From positions 1 through 24,621 of the forward strand of contig JAKAMV010000036.1 in assembly GCA_021812735.1 (NCBI GenBank): 24,621 nucleotides of DNA, given 5' to 3'. The notes under the pieces were generated by a model. That model was not told the origin of the DNA, did not search any database, and was given only the letters and a program-made list of their open reading frames with translations. Source of the DNA: Chloroflexota bacterium. Its GTDB lineage: Bacteria; Chloroflexota; Limnocylindria; Limnocylindrales; CSP1-4. A program made the translations under genes and the position numbers. Shown here piece by piece: positions 13,790 through 21,186 of this stretch. Each line of letters opens with the position of its first letter. Position 1 is the stretch's first letter.

Positions 13790-15396
13790 AGTTGCTTCGT
13801 CTCCGGCCCTGAAGGGGGGACGCGCCCCGGCGCCTCGCTGGGCAACGACGGCACTCGCACGATGATACGCGTGCCAGTGCCATCAGGCCGTTCAATTGTG
13901 AACGAACCGCCCATCCCGACCGCGCGATCGCGCATGTTCTGCAGTCCCTGGTGCCGTCCGAGGCGGTCTGGCCGGGCCTGGCTGCCGGGGTCGAGGCCCC
14001 GCCCGTTGTCCTCGATGCACAGCACCAGCTCGTCGCCGTCCTGGGCGAGCACGAGCTCGGTCCGCGTGGCCCCGGAGTGCCGGGCCACGTTGGAGAACGC
14101 CTCGCGCGCGATGAACAGCAGGTCCGACGATCGGTCCGGGGCCATTGCGCGGAGCATGGCCGCCCCGCCGTCGAGATCCAGCTCGAGGTCGATGACCGCG
14201 TTCATCCCGAGCTCCTCGCCGAGCCGGACGATCGCCTCGACCGGGTCCTCCTCGCCGCCCATCGTGGGCCGCAGCCGGAGGATGTACGAGCGGATGTCCG
14301 CGATCACCAGGTTGAGCGCGTCGATCGCCCGGTCCACGCGCGCGACGGCCTCGACGCGGCCCGCGGCGTCCTCGACCAGCTCGGGCACGTCCTCGAGCGA
14401 GAGGCCAACCGCGTAGATCGCCTGGATGATCCCGTCGTGAAGGTCCTTGCCGATGCGCTCACGCTCCTCGACCACGGCGAGGCGCTGCACCTGGTCGTGA
14501 AGCCGGGCGTTGTCGATGGCGATGCCGGCGTGCACGGCGAACATCTCGACCAAGCGCTCGTCGTCCTCGGTGAACGGCTCACCGTCGCGCTTGTCGGCGA
14601 GGTAGAGGTTGCCGACCGAGCGTCCCTTGACCCACACGGGCGCGCCGAGGAACGAGGTCATCAGCGGGTGGTGCGGCGGGAACCCGTACGCGGTGGGATC
14701 CTTGCGGACGTCGTCCACGCGCAGCGTCCGGCCCTCGCGGATGATGCGCCCCAGGAGGCCCATGCCGTGTGGCACGGGCCCGATCATCGCCCGTAGCTCA
14801 GGCGTGACGCCGCTGGAGATGAACCGCTCGATGCGGCCCCGTCCATCGGCGATGCCGAGCGCGGCGAACTTGGCGCCGACCAGGTCGCGCACACGCTCGA
14901 CGATGACGGTGAGCACCCGGTCGATGTCCAGCTCGGCGGCGACGGCACGAGTGGCCGCCTCGAGGGCCGAGAGGCGCTCCGCGCGCTGGTGCACCTCGGC
15001 CCGCGACCACGCGGCGTCGAGCGCCACCTCGATCGTGCCCACCAGCGCCTCCGCGGCGCCGTCTGGCGCGTCGAGGAACAGGCGGCCGAGGGTGTGCTCT
15101 CCGTAATGCGACCTGAGGCTGAACACCGCAAGGCCCGCGCGCTCCGCCACGGCCGGGGGCTGCGCCAGCTGGCCGGCGCCGACCTCGAGAGCGGGCAGTG
15201 GCGGCGCGCACACCTCGAGCACCGCGCCACGGGCGCCGACCACCCCGAGCACCTCGCCGAGCGCGAGCGCGACCGCCTGCCGGCTGGTCGGCGACGGCTC
15301 CCGCTGCCATCGCTCCAGCGCGTCGAGAACCCGCACGAGCGGGAACGGACCCGACGCGTGCTCAGCCTCCTCGCTGCTGCGCTGGGCGTGTGACAC
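13786..15396 (-). CDS. GAF-domain sensor histidine kinase, DosS/DevS-like
   Basis: A 536-residue soluble kinase with no membrane helix. Residues 1-130 may form a first, diverged GAF-like unit. A clear GAF domain spans about 155-300 (ELDIDRVLTVIVERVRDLVGAKFAALGI to FTEDDERLVEMFAVHAGIAIDNARL). Its segment YGFPPHHPLMTSFLGAPV corresponds to the region that, as I recall, holds the heme-ligating histidine of DosS. The HisKA_3 dimerisation domain has ERERIGKDLHDGIIQAIY with phospho-acceptor His320. The HATPase domain has NVARHSGAT, IEDNGRGL and GLQNMRDRAVGMGG. Heme binding and oxygen, NO or CO sensing are inferences from family resemblance. GTG 15396 is preceded by TAGGCT-N6, a leaderless signature. 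It is co-transcribed with the regulator. Confidence 0.9.
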   Translation of the reverse strand: MSHAQRSSEEAEHASGPFPLVRVLDALERWQREPSPTSRQAVALALGEVLGVVGARGAVLEVCAPPLPALEVGAGQLAQPPAVAERAGLAVFSLRSHYGEHTLGRLFLDAPDGAAEALVGTIEVALDAAWSRAEVHQRAERLSALEAATRAVAAELDIDRVLTVIVERVRDLVGAKFAALGIADGRGRIERFISSGVTPELRAMIGPVPHGMGLLGRIIREGRTLRVDDVRKDPTAYGFPPHHPLMTSFLGAPVWVKGRSVGNLYLADKRDGEPFTEDDERLVEMFAVHAGIAIDNARLHDQVQRLAVVEERERIGKDLHDGIIQAIYAVGLSLEDVPELVEDAAGRVEAVARVDRAIDALNLVIADIRSYILRLRPTMGGEEDPVEAIVRLGEELGMNAVIDLELDLDGGAAMLRAMAPDRSSDLLFIAREAFSNVARHSGATRTELVLAQDGDELVLCIEDNGRGLDPGSQARPDRLGRHQGLQNMRDRAVGMGGSFTIERPDGTGTRIIVRVPSLPSEAPGRVPPSGPETKQL

Positions 15397-15402
15397 CCGG
15401 TG

Positions 15403-15408
15403 AGCCTA
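15403..15408 (-). promoter_or_regulatory. Leaderless -10 box for the sensor kinase
   Basis: On the minus strand TAGGCT lies exactly 6 nt before GTG 15396 (spacer CACCGG), with no ribosome site. It has the same geometry as the boxes at 7449 and 10146. Confidence 0.5.
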
Positions 15409-15449
15409 GCAGCCCGGCGACGGCCACGGGTCACGCCGCCCGCGCCTTC

Positions 15450-15491
15450 GGGCCATTGGTCACTTCGCAGGTACGGGCATGCCCCTGACCA
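15450..15491 (+). promoter_or_regulatory. Divergent control region with DosR-box-like site and nested palindrome
   Basis: Between the kinase and the oxidase lie three signals. GGGCCATTGGTCAC (15450-15463) resembles the mycobacterial DosR half-palindrome GGGnCnTTnGnCC. A perfect 10-bp palindrome GGGCATGCCC sits at 15475-15484. TGGTCA and TGACCA form an outer inverted repeat at 15457-15462 and 15486-15491. The likely binder is the response regulator encoded beside the kinase; this is an inference. Confidence 0.45.
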
Positions 15492-15549
15492 TTCGCGCAT
15501 CCAGTCGACGCACCCGTCCATCCAAGAGCCCGTGCCCGTGGAGCCTGCC

Positions 15550-16905
15550 ATGACGTCCCACCCCACGCCGACCCGAGTCGAGCCGGTCGAGGAGCGCAGC
15601 CAACTGAGCCGCCGCGGATTCCTCCGCGCCGCCGGTGTCGTCAGCCTCACGGGCGTCGCCGCCAGCCTCGCCGCCTGCCAGGCCGCCACCAGCCCGCAGT
15701 GGAGCTTCGGGGCGCCCGCCACGCCCGGCACGGCCCCGTCGGCCGCGGCGACGGTGGCCCCGGCCGTGTCGCCGTCCAGCGCGCCATCGCCCAGCACCGC
15801 GGCGCCTGCTCCGTCAGCCTCGGCGTCCCCATCGCTGCCCGGCAACCTGCCGGCCGGCTGGAGCGCCCACGACATCGCGGCCCGCCAGGTGGTCCGCCGC
15901 TACGTCGGCAACCTGGCGCCGGCCCTCAAGGGCGTCTACGGCGATGCGGTGTTCAGCCAGATGGCCGAGATCCTGGGCGCCGCGGACAACTACCCCGAGC
16001 TGACCCAGAAGCCGGCCTTCGCCCAGGTCCCCAACCTGTTCATCAGCGACCTGACCGCGCCGCTCAAGCCCACGCTGGACCCCGACGGCTACGTCCACTT
16101 CGAGATGACGGTCGATGACTTCGACTGGCGGATCGACGAGCTCAAGCCGCCGGTCAAGGCGACCGGCTACAACAGTCAGTGGCCCGGCCCGACGATCCGC
16201 GTGAAGGAGGGCGACAAGGTCCGCGCGGTGTTCACCAACAACCGCCAGGAGACGACGAGCGTCCACTTCCACGGCGTCGAGTTCGAGAACTTCCTGATGG
16301 ACGGCGTGGCGTTCGTCACGCAGCTGCCCATCCCGCCCGGCGAGAAGTTCGCCTACGAGTTCACGGCCGGTCGGCCCGGCTCGCTGATGTACCACTCGCA
16401 CCACAACGCCACCGACCAGGTGGGCCGTGGCCAGCTGGGCGCCTTCGTGGTGGAGCCCAAGGCGCCGACGGCGGACGAGAAGAAGGTCGACGGCGTCGAC
16501 TACGTCTGGATCTCGAACGACTCCCTGGGCGGCTTCACGATCAACGGCCACGGCTTCCCGGCCACGGTGCCGGTCCTCGCGGCGCTGGGCCAGACCGTCC
16601 GGGTGCGGTTCATGAACGAGGGCACGATGATGCACCCGTGGCACCTCCACGGGTACCGGATGAAGGTGATCGCCCGGGACGGGTACGCGCTGCCCCAGCC
16701 GTTCTACTGCGACACGCTGGGCGTGAACCCCGGCGAGCGCTACGACGTCACCGTCACCGCGGACCGCCTGGGAATCTGGGCGTTCCACTGCCACATCCTC
16801 CCCCACGCGGAGGGGGCGGACGGCATGTTCGGCATGGTCAACACCTTCATCGTGGTGCCCAAGCCGGAGCACATCACCGCCATCCTCAACCTCCTCACGG
16901 CATAG
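15550..16905 (+). CDS. Tat-exported lipoprotein multicopper oxidase (two-domain)
   Basis: A 451-residue secreted oxidase. SRRGFLRAAGVVSLTGVAASL (20-40) is a twin-arginine signal ending in a lipobox, with Cys43 as the likely lipidation site. Residues 50-100 are a Pro/Ala/Ser/Thr-rich linker. Cupredoxin domain 1 (about 180-305) has VHFHGVEF (239-241) and YHSHHN (281-285). Domain 2 (about 315-440) has HPWHLHG (362-368) and FHCHILPHAEGADGMFGM (412-429). These four histidine blocks plus Cys414 supply the type 1 and the trinuclear copper ligands. The substrate is unknown (phenols, Cu(I), Mn(II) or Fe(II) are possible). ATG 15550 has GGAG 6 nt upstream. It is divergent from the DosS-like kinase and followed 100 bp later by a stress protein. 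Confidence 0.92.
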   Translation: MTSHPTPTRVEPVEERSQLSRRGFLRAAGVVSLTGVAASLAACQAATSPQWSFGAPATPGTAPSAAATVAPAVSPSSAPSPSTAAPAPSASASPSLPGNLPAGWSAHDIAARQVVRRYVGNLAPALKGVYGDAVFSQMAEILGAADNYPELTQKPAFAQVPNLFISDLTAPLKPTLDPDGYVHFEMTVDDFDWRIDELKPPVKATGYNSQWPGPTIRVKEGDKVRAVFTNNRQETTSVHFHGVEFENFLMDGVAFVTQLPIPPGEKFAYEFTAGRPGSLMYHSHHNATDQVGRGQLGAFVVEPKAPTADEKKVDGVDYVWISNDSLGGFTINGHGFPATVPVLAALGQTVRVRFMNEGTMMHPWHLHGYRMKVIARDGYALPQPFYCDTLGVNPGERYDVTVTADRLGIWAFHCHILPHAEGADGMFGMVNTFIVVPKPEHITAILNLLTA

Positions 16906-17005
16906 GGCCGCACGGACGATGGCGTTCATGGCGACGCGCGCCGACCAGGAGCCGGGCCGGAGGCCGGAACCGGACGCGCGCACCGCCGAGCAGCCGGGGA
17001 CGCAC

Positions 17006-17443
17006 ATGAAGAAGCTGCTCCTCGCGACGGACCTGACCGAGGCGTCGGCGTCGGCCACCGACGAGGCGTTCGAGCTGGCGAGCCGGCTCGACGCCTCACT
17101 GCTGGTCGTGTCGGTCATCGACCCCGGTTCGCTGCTCCTGCCGGGCGGCCGGTTCCGCGTCCGGGTGGACCAAGTCCGCGAGCGGCGCGAGAAGCTGGCC
17201 CAGGAGCTGGTCGAGCGCGGGCGGGCCGCCGGGATCGACGTTTCCTTCCTGATCTGGACCGGCGACCCTGGCGACATGATCATCGAGGCCGCCGCGGCCG
17301 AGCACGCCGACATGATCCTGGTGGGCAGCCACGGCCGCGGCGCGGTTGGGCGCCTGTTCCTGGGCAGCGTGTCGGAGCACGTCGTCCGCAACGCGCCGTG
17401 CCCGGTGCTGGTGGTCCGGCCGAGGGAGGCGCCCGTCAACTAG
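17006..17443 (+). CDS. Universal stress protein (UspA family)
   Basis: A 145-residue single-domain UspA protein. The opening MKKLLLATDLTEAS..A is the family start, and the ATP-binding loop GSHGRGAVGRLFLGSVSEHVV fits the G-2x-G-9x-G(S/T) consensus of ATP-binding members. The end, CPVLVVRP, is standard. The start at 17006 was chosen over an upstream ATG at 16919 because it has GGGGA 6 nt upstream and gives normal family length; the extra 29 residues are low complexity. It lies 100 bp after the multicopper oxidase on the same strand and ends before a strong hairpin. UspA proteins belong to the DosR regulon in mycobacteria, which adds weight to the idea of a local regulon here. Confidence 0.92.
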   Translation: MKKLLLATDLTEASASATDEAFELASRLDASLLVVSVIDPGSLLLPGGRFRVRVDQVRERREKLAQELVERGRAAGIDVSFLIWTGDPGDMIIEAAAAEHADMILVGSHGRGAVGRLFLGSVSEHVVRNAPCPVLVVRPREAPVN

Positions 17444-17479
17444 ACCCGCGGCACGGCCGCCCCAGCCACGCCTGTCCCG

Positions 17480-17516
17480 ACGACGCCCGGTCGACTCTCC
17501 CCCGACTGGGCGTCGT
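17480..17516. terminator. 13-bp stem-loop between convergent genes
   Basis: ACGACGCCCGGTC pairs with GACTGGGCGTCGT (12 Watson-Crick pairs and one G-T wobble) around an 11-nt loop. It lies 36 nt past the stress-protein stop and 13 nt past the CoA-transferase stop on the other strand. It is a convincing bidirectional terminator, although no T-run follows. Confidence 0.65.
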
Positions 17517-17529
17517 GCCGTCCGGCGCC

Positions 17530-18309
17530 CTACTTCGTGTAGACGCCCCCGGGGTCCAGTTCCTCGCGGACGAGGCGCAGCTCCTCGGCGGTCGGCGGCG
17601 CGGTGGTCTGGAGCCCGGCGCTGACCTTCGGCTGCCACGCGATCGTGGCCCGGACCTCATCGAGCGTGGCACCGGGGTGCAGGGAATCGAGGCGCATCTC
17701 CCCGCCTTCGTCGAAGTGCCAGATGCCGAGGTCGGTCACCACCACGCTCGGCCCGCGGCCGTTCCAGCCGCCCGCCCTGCGGATCGCCTCGGACTGCTCG
17801 GCCCCGCCCAGGTTGCCGGGCGAGGTCCGGAAGTCGATCTGCTCCACGAACGAGCGCGCGGACTGGCGCATGATCACGAACACTTGGCGGGCGTTGATCG
17901 CGATCTCGCACGCGCCGCCGGACCCAGGCAGCCGAGTCTTGGGACTGGCGTAGTCGCCGATGACCGTGGTGTTGATGTTGCCAAACCGGTCGATCTGGGC
18001 CGCGCCCAGGAATCCGACGTCGATCAGCCCGCGCTGGAGGTAGTAGCCGAACAGCTCGAACATCGAGACTACCGCCGTGGCGCCCGTCACGATGGTCGGG
18101 TCGCCGATCGAGAGCGGCAGGCGGGCGGGGCGGGCGCCGAACACGCCGGCCTCGTAGACCATCTCGAGGTCCGGGGCCACGGTGCGCTTGGCCAGGTTGA
18201 CCGCGATGTTGGGCAGGCCCACGCCCACGAAGCAGACGCGGGCCGTGGCGAGCTCGCGCGCCGCGGCCACGATCATCATCTCGCTCTTGGTGAAGCCGGG
18301 CTCGCTCAT
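17530..18309 (-). CDS. CoA-transferase subunit B (glutaconate CoA-transferase-like)
   Basis: A 259-residue family I CoA-transferase beta subunit. VCFVGVGLPNIAVNLAKRTVAPDLEMVYEAGVFG is the typical opening; Glu53 in MVYEAG falls at the position of the catalytic Glu54 of glutaconate CoA-transferase beta. It continues with FELFGYYLQRGLIDVGFLGAAQIDRFGNINTTVIGDYASPKTRLPGSGGA, a strong signature of this subgroup, in which several members act in aromatic, steroid or dicarboxylate degradation. The substrate is not determinable by reading. ATG 18309 overlaps the alpha-subunit stop by ATGA, so the two subunits are translated together as a heteromer. Confidence 0.9.
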   Translation of the reverse strand: MSEPGFTKSEMMIVAAARELATARVCFVGVGLPNIAVNLAKRTVAPDLEMVYEAGVFGARPARLPLSIGDPTIVTGATAVVSMFELFGYYLQRGLIDVGFLGAAQIDRFGNINTTVIGDYASPKTRLPGSGGACEIAINARQVFVIMRQSARSFVEQIDFRTSPGNLGGAEQSEAIRRAGGWNGRGPSVVVTDLGIWHFDEGGEMRLDSLHPGATLDEVRATIAWQPKVSAGLQTTAPPTAEELRLVREELDPGGVYTK

Positions 18310-19232
18310 CGGTAGCTCCCGTAGTCCACCGAGCCGGACGGGGCCGGGCCCGGCTTGAGCGACGCGACGCGCTGGGCGCCCAGCTTCTCGATGTACGCGG
18401 CGCGATCGGGCAGCTCGTAGACCCACTCGCGCAGCCACGCCTGGACCTTGTCCTCGTCGCGGCTGATCGGGTCCCAGTCGAGGTAGAAGCGGTTGTCGCG
18501 GTCGTAGGCGCCCTGGACATAGGATGGGTGGGCGCCGAACGGCTCCACGACCACGGCGTCCACGATGAGCCCGGGGATCACCGTCCGGTTCGGGTCGGCT
18601 CGGACCACGCTCTCGTCCACGAGCTCCTCGACGACCACGATCACCCGGTCGGCCGCGAACGCCGCCTCCTTCTGACAGCCGAGCAGGCCCCAGATCTGGG
18701 TGTTGCCGTTCGCGTCGGCGCGCTGCGCATGGATGATCGCCACGTCGGGGTTGAGCGGGGGCACGGCGTAGACGATCTCGTCGGAGTAGGGCGACTTGAT
18801 CGGCCGGATCAGCGGGTTCACCTTGGGGAGGTCGGTCTCGAAGTAGGAGCGCAGGGGCATGAACGGCAGGTTGGTGGCGCCGGCGGTGTATCGAGCCACC
18901 ATGCCGAAGTGGCTGTACTCCTCGATCTCGAGGGCCCGCTCCCCTGCCAGCGCCGCGGGCTCGATCCGCCGGCGGATCGCGTTCAGGCCCCCCACGCCCG
19001 GGTTGCCCAGCCACGAGAAGATGAGCTTGCGGGCCACGCCGCCGGCGATCATCTGGTCGTAGATCACGTCTGGCGTCATCCGCGCGAGGACGAGGTCGCG
19101 CTTGCGCTGGCGCACGATCTCGTGGCCGGCCGAGAAGCCGATCAGGTGCGTGAACCCCTCGATCGCCACAGTGTCGCCGTCCCGGACGATCGCCGCCACG
19201 GCATCGCGCATCGAGGTGACCTTGCCCGTCAT
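18306..19232 (-). CDS. CoA-transferase subunit A (glutaconate CoA-transferase-like)
   Basis: A 308-residue alpha subunit. MRDAVAAIVRDGDTVAIEGFTHLIGFSAGHEIVRQRKRDLVLARMTPDVIYDQMIAGG is the glycine-rich CoA-transferase I start, followed by the subgroup motifs IFSWLGNPGVGGL and EEYSHFGMVARYTAGATNLPFMPLRSY, then VYAVPPLNPDVAIIHAQRADANGNTQIWG. With the beta subunit it forms a heteromeric ping-pong CoA-transferase, probably activating a dicarboxylate or branched acid at the expense of an acyl-CoA. ATG 19232 has GGAGG 4 nt upstream; an in-frame ATG or GTG further up to 19283 lacks support. It lies 142 bp from the aminotransferase gene and in the same direction. Confidence 0.9.
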   Translation of the reverse strand: MTGKVTSMRDAVAAIVRDGDTVAIEGFTHLIGFSAGHEIVRQRKRDLVLARMTPDVIYDQMIAGGVARKLIFSWLGNPGVGGLNAIRRRIEPAALAGERALEIEEYSHFGMVARYTAGATNLPFMPLRSYFETDLPKVNPLIRPIKSPYSDEIVYAVPPLNPDVAIIHAQRADANGNTQIWGLLGCQKEAAFAADRVIVVVEELVDESVVRADPNRTVIPGLIVDAVVVEPFGAHPSYVQGAYDRDNRFYLDWDPISRDEDKVQAWLREWVYELPDRAAYIEKLGAQRVASLKPGPAPSGSVDYGSYR

Positions 19233-19374
19233 CCGACCTCCGCCCCTGCCGGCCCCGGCTGCGCGGGTCGGCGCGTGCAACAAGGACCCGCAGCCTGGCT
19301 CTGGCGTGAACCCAGTGTACGGCGGGCGCCGGGGCCCGAGGACCGCCCGGTCCTGGACGGCCCTGGCCGGACGG

Positions 19375-20736
19375 CTACCGGCCGGAGGCCCCGAAGCCGT
19401 CGCTGGCGAGGCCGGAACGGACGGCAGACTCGACGTGGCCGAGGTCCTGGTCGCGATGGAGCGCCACGTGGGCGACCGACTCGGCGAACAGGCGGACCGC
19501 GGTGGCGGCCTCGGCCTGCGAGACGACCAGCGGCGGCGACATCCGCACGCAGGTGTCGCCCGCCTCCAGGACGAGCAGGCCCCGCTCGAACGCCTGCATC
19601 TGGACCGCGTCGGCCGTCTCGCCCGAGTCGAACTCGATCCCGATCATCAGGCCCTTGCCCCGGACGTCGCGGACGAGCCCCGGGTACTGCTCCACCAGCG
19701 GGCGCAGGCCGTCCATGACCTCGCGGCCGCGGATCGCGGCGTTGGCGATCAGGCCGCCCTCGAGCAGCCGGACAGTCTCGAGCAGGGCGGCCAGCGCCAC
19801 CGGGTTGCCGCCGTACGTGCTGCCGTGCGCGCCCGCTCCCCAGGTCATGACCTCGTCCTTGGCGATCATCGCGCCCACCGGCATGCCGGAGCCGATCCCC
19901 TTGGCCGTCAGCAGGATGTCGGGCTCCACGCCCCAGTGCTGGATCGCCCACATCTTCCCGGTTCGTCCCGCACCCGACTGGACCTCGTCCGCGATGAGCA
20001 GGATGCCGTGGCGGTCGCACAGCTCGCGCAGGCGCGGGAGGAACTCGGGCTCAGGGACCACGTACCCGCCCTCGCCCTGGATGGGCTCCACGATGACGGC
20101 GGCGAACTCGTCGGCGGGCGCGAGGCGCTTGAAGATGCGCTCCTCGATCTCGGCGAGCCCGGCCAGCCCGTACGGGACGTGGAACACGCCGGGCAGCAGC
20201 GGGCCGAAGTGGGCGTGGTACTTCGCCTTGGACGCGGTGAGGCTGACCGCGCCCATCGTGCGCCCGTGGAAGGCGCCCAGGAAGGCGATCACGTTCTGGC
20301 GCCTGGTGTGGTAGCGGGCGAGCTTGAGGCCGGCCTCGACCGCCTCCGCGCCGGAGTTGCCGATGAACACGCGCGTCTTGCCCTGCATCGGCGCGATGCG
20401 CGCCAGTTCGGCAGCGGCCTGCGCGTAGATGGGCAGGTAGAAGTCGCTCGCGCTGAAGTGCTGGAGCTCCGCGGCCTGCCGCTGGATCGCCGCCACCACG
20501 TCGGGGTGACTGTGACCGGTGGAGTTGACCGCGATCCCGGCGGCGAAGTCGAGGAACACGTTGCCGTCGATGTCCTCGATCGCGCAGCCGAGGCCGCGCA
20601 ACGGAACGATCGGGTAGGCGCGCGGCAGCGACGGACTCGTCCAGGCGCGGTCGAACTCGATGTGCGCACGGGCCTTGGGGCCCGGCAGGGCGGTCACGAT
20701 GTCCGGCACAGGGCGCGCCTGGAGCGGCGTCGTCAT
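19375..20736 (-). CDS. Class III omega-aminotransferase (GABA/ornithine/lysine type)
   Basis: A 453-residue PLP enzyme. The N-terminal run (ALPGPKARAHIEFDRAWTSPSL, YPIVPLRGLGCAIEDIDGNVFLDFAAGIAVNSTGHSHPDVV) is the archaeal-type broad-range omega-aminotransferase pattern. GNSGAEA (126-132) binds phosphate, ADEVQSGAGRTG holds Asp250 for the PLP nitrogen, and LLTAKGIGSGMPVGA holds the Schiff-base Lys279. Candidate substrates are 4-aminobutyrate, ornithine or lysine, with 2-oxoglutarate as acceptor. The glutamate-semialdehyde-type dehydrogenase about 1.5 kb upstream on the same strand would oxidise such an aldehyde product. ATG 20736 has AAGGAG 5 nt upstream. A promoter with an operator-like dyad lies about 65-85 bp upstream. 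Confidence 0.92.
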   Translation of the reverse strand: MTTPLQARPVPDIVTALPGPKARAHIEFDRAWTSPSLPRAYPIVPLRGLGCAIEDIDGNVFLDFAAGIAVNSTGHSHPDVVAAIQRQAAELQHFSASDFYLPIYAQAAAELARIAPMQGKTRVFIGNSGAEAVEAGLKLARYHTRRQNVIAFLGAFHGRTMGAVSLTASKAKYHAHFGPLLPGVFHVPYGLAGLAEIEERIFKRLAPADEFAAVIVEPIQGEGGYVVPEPEFLPRLRELCDRHGILLIADEVQSGAGRTGKMWAIQHWGVEPDILLTAKGIGSGMPVGAMIAKDEVMTWGAGAHGSTYGGNPVALAALLETVRLLEGGLIANAAIRGREVMDGLRPLVEQYPGLVRDVRGKGLMIGIEFDSGETADAVQMQAFERGLLVLEAGDTCVRMSPPLVVSQAEAATAVRLFAESVAHVALHRDQDLGHVESAVRSGLASDGFGASGR

Positions 20737-20799
20737 TGGCTCTCCTTGGTTCGCCGCGGGCGGATGGTCGATCGGCACAGCGCCGCAACGCATAGAGGT

Positions 20800-20822
20800 T
20801 ATGCAGGTTGCATATCACTCTA
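20800..20822 (-). promoter_or_regulatory. Promoter with perfect operator dyad for the aminotransferase
   Basis: On the minus strand TAGAGT (20822-20817) is a good -10 box, with a weak TTCAGG 16 nt further upstream. Just downstream, spanning the expected start of transcription, is a perfect inverted repeat TATGCA-3nt-TGCATA (20814-20800). This is the layout of a repressor site. The cognate regulator is not in the window. Confidence 0.55.
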
Positions 20823-20911
20823 GCATTGCCCGCCATCCCCTGAACGGGCCGGTGGACCCGCCGGGTCCTCGTCTCGGCGCCCGCGACGGGGTCCGTGCGG
20901 ACGCTGGCCGC

Positions 20912-21115
20912 ATGGTGCATGCTGGGGTGGTGGAAGCCGCGCTGATGGCGGTCGCCGTCCTGGTCGTGATGGCCCTGGCGCTGGTGCTCCTGGCGCGCGG
21001 CTGGCCCCATTCGTCGAGGCGCACCGGGTACCGCATCAGCGGGAGGGACCGGCCCGCGGGCGAGGAGCCGCCCGTGCCCGAGGACGACGACGCGCGGTGG
21101 CACTGGAGGCGGTGA
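20912..21115 (+). CDS. Small single-pass membrane protein (67 residues), hypothetical
   Basis: The frame from ATG 20912 encodes a short head, one hydrophobic helix (VEAALMAVAVLVVMALALVLLA, about 7-28), then a basic and later acidic cytoplasmic-type tail (RGWPHSSRRTGYRISG...EEPPVPEDDDARWHWRR). Positive charges right after the helix suggest the C-terminus is inside. Upstream in-frame sequence is Pro/Arg-rich and not convincing. A GTG at 20930, 6 nt after CATGCT, is a possible leaderless start. No family is recognised. It is convergent with the polysaccharide deacetylase. Confidence 0.45.
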   Translation: MVHAGVVEAALMAVAVLVVMALALVLLARGWPHSSRRTGYRISGRDRPAGEEPPVPEDDDARWHWRR

Positions 21116-21120
21116 CGGTC

Positions 21121-21134
21121 GGCGACCGGTCGCC
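21121..21134. terminator. 14-bp perfect palindrome between convergent genes
   Basis: GGCGACCGGTCGCC is fully self-complementary and could fold as a 5-bp stem with a CCGG loop. It lies 5 bp past the small membrane protein stop and about 50 bp past the deacetylase stop on the other strand. It may be a terminator or a protein-binding palindrome. Confidence 0.35.
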
Positions 21135-21186
21135 CGCCGCCTGCCCCGTCGCCTGGAACGCATGGACGCCGGGCTCGACTCCCCGC

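Noticed and set aside
15400..15549. Upstream extension of the multicopper oxidase
   Set aside because: It would cover the divergent promoter region and place the Tat signal deep inside the protein; ATG 15550 has a ribosome site.
16919..17005. Longer N-terminus for the universal stress protein
   Set aside because: The added 29 residues are low complexity; ATG 17006 has a ribosome site and gives the standard family start.
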